Source: an uncultured Clostridia bacterium (GTDB taxonomy: Bacteria; Bacillota; Clostridia; Lachnospirales; CAG-274). Taken from it: a stretch of DNA of 14,352 nucleotides. Location of the stretch: assembly GCA_946630405.1 (NCBI GenBank), contig CAMOYW010000003.1, positions 1 through 14,352 on the forward strand, read 5' to 3'. Made by a program: the position numbers and the translations under genes. Of this stretch, positions 14,239 through 14,352 are shown piece after piece (the stretch's first letter is position 1; each line of letters opens with the position of its first letter). The notes beneath the pieces were generated by a model. That model searched no databases and had not been told where the DNA came from. It saw nothing but the letters and a program-made list of their open reading frames with translations.

Positions 14239-14352
14239 TTACGCAAGCTTCTTTATGGCGATCTTAACGGGGTTATCGGAAAGCTCCGCACTGAAACTTA
14301 CCTTGCCCGAAAGATTGCTCTTTATCTGGTCTATTTCAACATCGTCTATATA
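14239..14352 (-). CDS. C-terminal fragment of an unidentified protein
   Basis: An open frame enters from the right edge and ends in TAA at 14241-14239, giving 37 residues that finish NPVKIAIKKLA. It ends one base before the radA start. I do not recognise the family from this fragment. In Bacillus the gene before radA is clpC, which makes a Clp ATPase a possibility, but nothing in these residues confirms it. Confidence 0.7.
   Translation of the reverse strand, partial: YIDDVEIDQIKSNLSGKVSFSAELSDNPVKIAIKKLA

Noticed and set aside
1..14352. CRISPR arrays, tRNA or rRNA genes, riboswitches, phage or defence genes
   Set aside because: I looked for regular spaced repeats, tRNA-like cloverleaf ends, known leader consensus sequences and defence-type proteins and found none; nearly all of the window is accounted for by core genes.

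Overview
The window looks like a chromosomal segment from a Firmicute, most likely class Clostridia (Oscillospirales or Lachnospirales type). The grounds are the gene families (RemA, a SEC-C protein, an LonB-like protease, tsaC-rpiB-upp-wecA in a row, yicC-remA-gmk in a row), AT-rich gaps carrying sigma-A-type promoters, strong AGGAGG-type ribosome binding sites, and moderate G+C. I cannot name a genus. All fourteen recognisable genes lie on the minus strand, so transcription runs from the right end to the left end, and neighbours are tightly packed with 1-8 base overlaps or gaps of a few bases.

Right block (14352 to 8273), in transcription order: the 3' end of an unidentified gene; radA (DNA repair ATPase); a promoter; a SEC-C zinc-motif protein; tsaC (threonylcarbamoyl-AMP synthase for tRNA t6A); rpiB; upp (uracil salvage); wecA/tagO (the first lipid-linked step of a wall or surface polymer); and a secreted L,D-transpeptidase with an Ig-like C-terminal domain. 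The tsaC-rpiB-upp-wecA core resembles an arrangement known from many Firmicutes and supplies tRNA modification, pentose and pyrimidine metabolism and cell-envelope assembly. It ends in an intrinsic terminator about 200 bases beyond the transpeptidase gene. The stretch before that terminator holds a small candidate mobile element (a MITE-like inverted-repeat structure) that abuts the transpeptidase stop codon.

Middle block (about 8020 to 4492): a near-consensus promoter, preceded by three helically spaced TTTTACG repeats, drives an LonB-type ATP-dependent protease. An alpha/beta-hydrolase (esterase-like) gene follows it, separated by only five bases.

Left block (4465 to 1): a second strong promoter and a leader with a perfect 11-bp hairpin precede a GH28 polygalacturonase-type enzyme without a signal peptide. 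Then come a membrane-anchored GT2 glycosyltransferase, a membrane TPR protein, and the housekeeping run yicC, remA and gmk (truncated by the window edge). No terminator is visible between them, so a carbohydrate-active cassette appears to be co-transcribed with RNA-processing, regulatory and GMP-kinase genes.

Most of the window is ordinary core genome. I do not see a convincing new defence or mobile system. The items most worth a second look are the MITE-like element, the GH28 leader hairpin, the phased repeats before the lon promoter, and the odd coupling of a cytoplasmic pectinase-like gene to yicC-remA-gmk.
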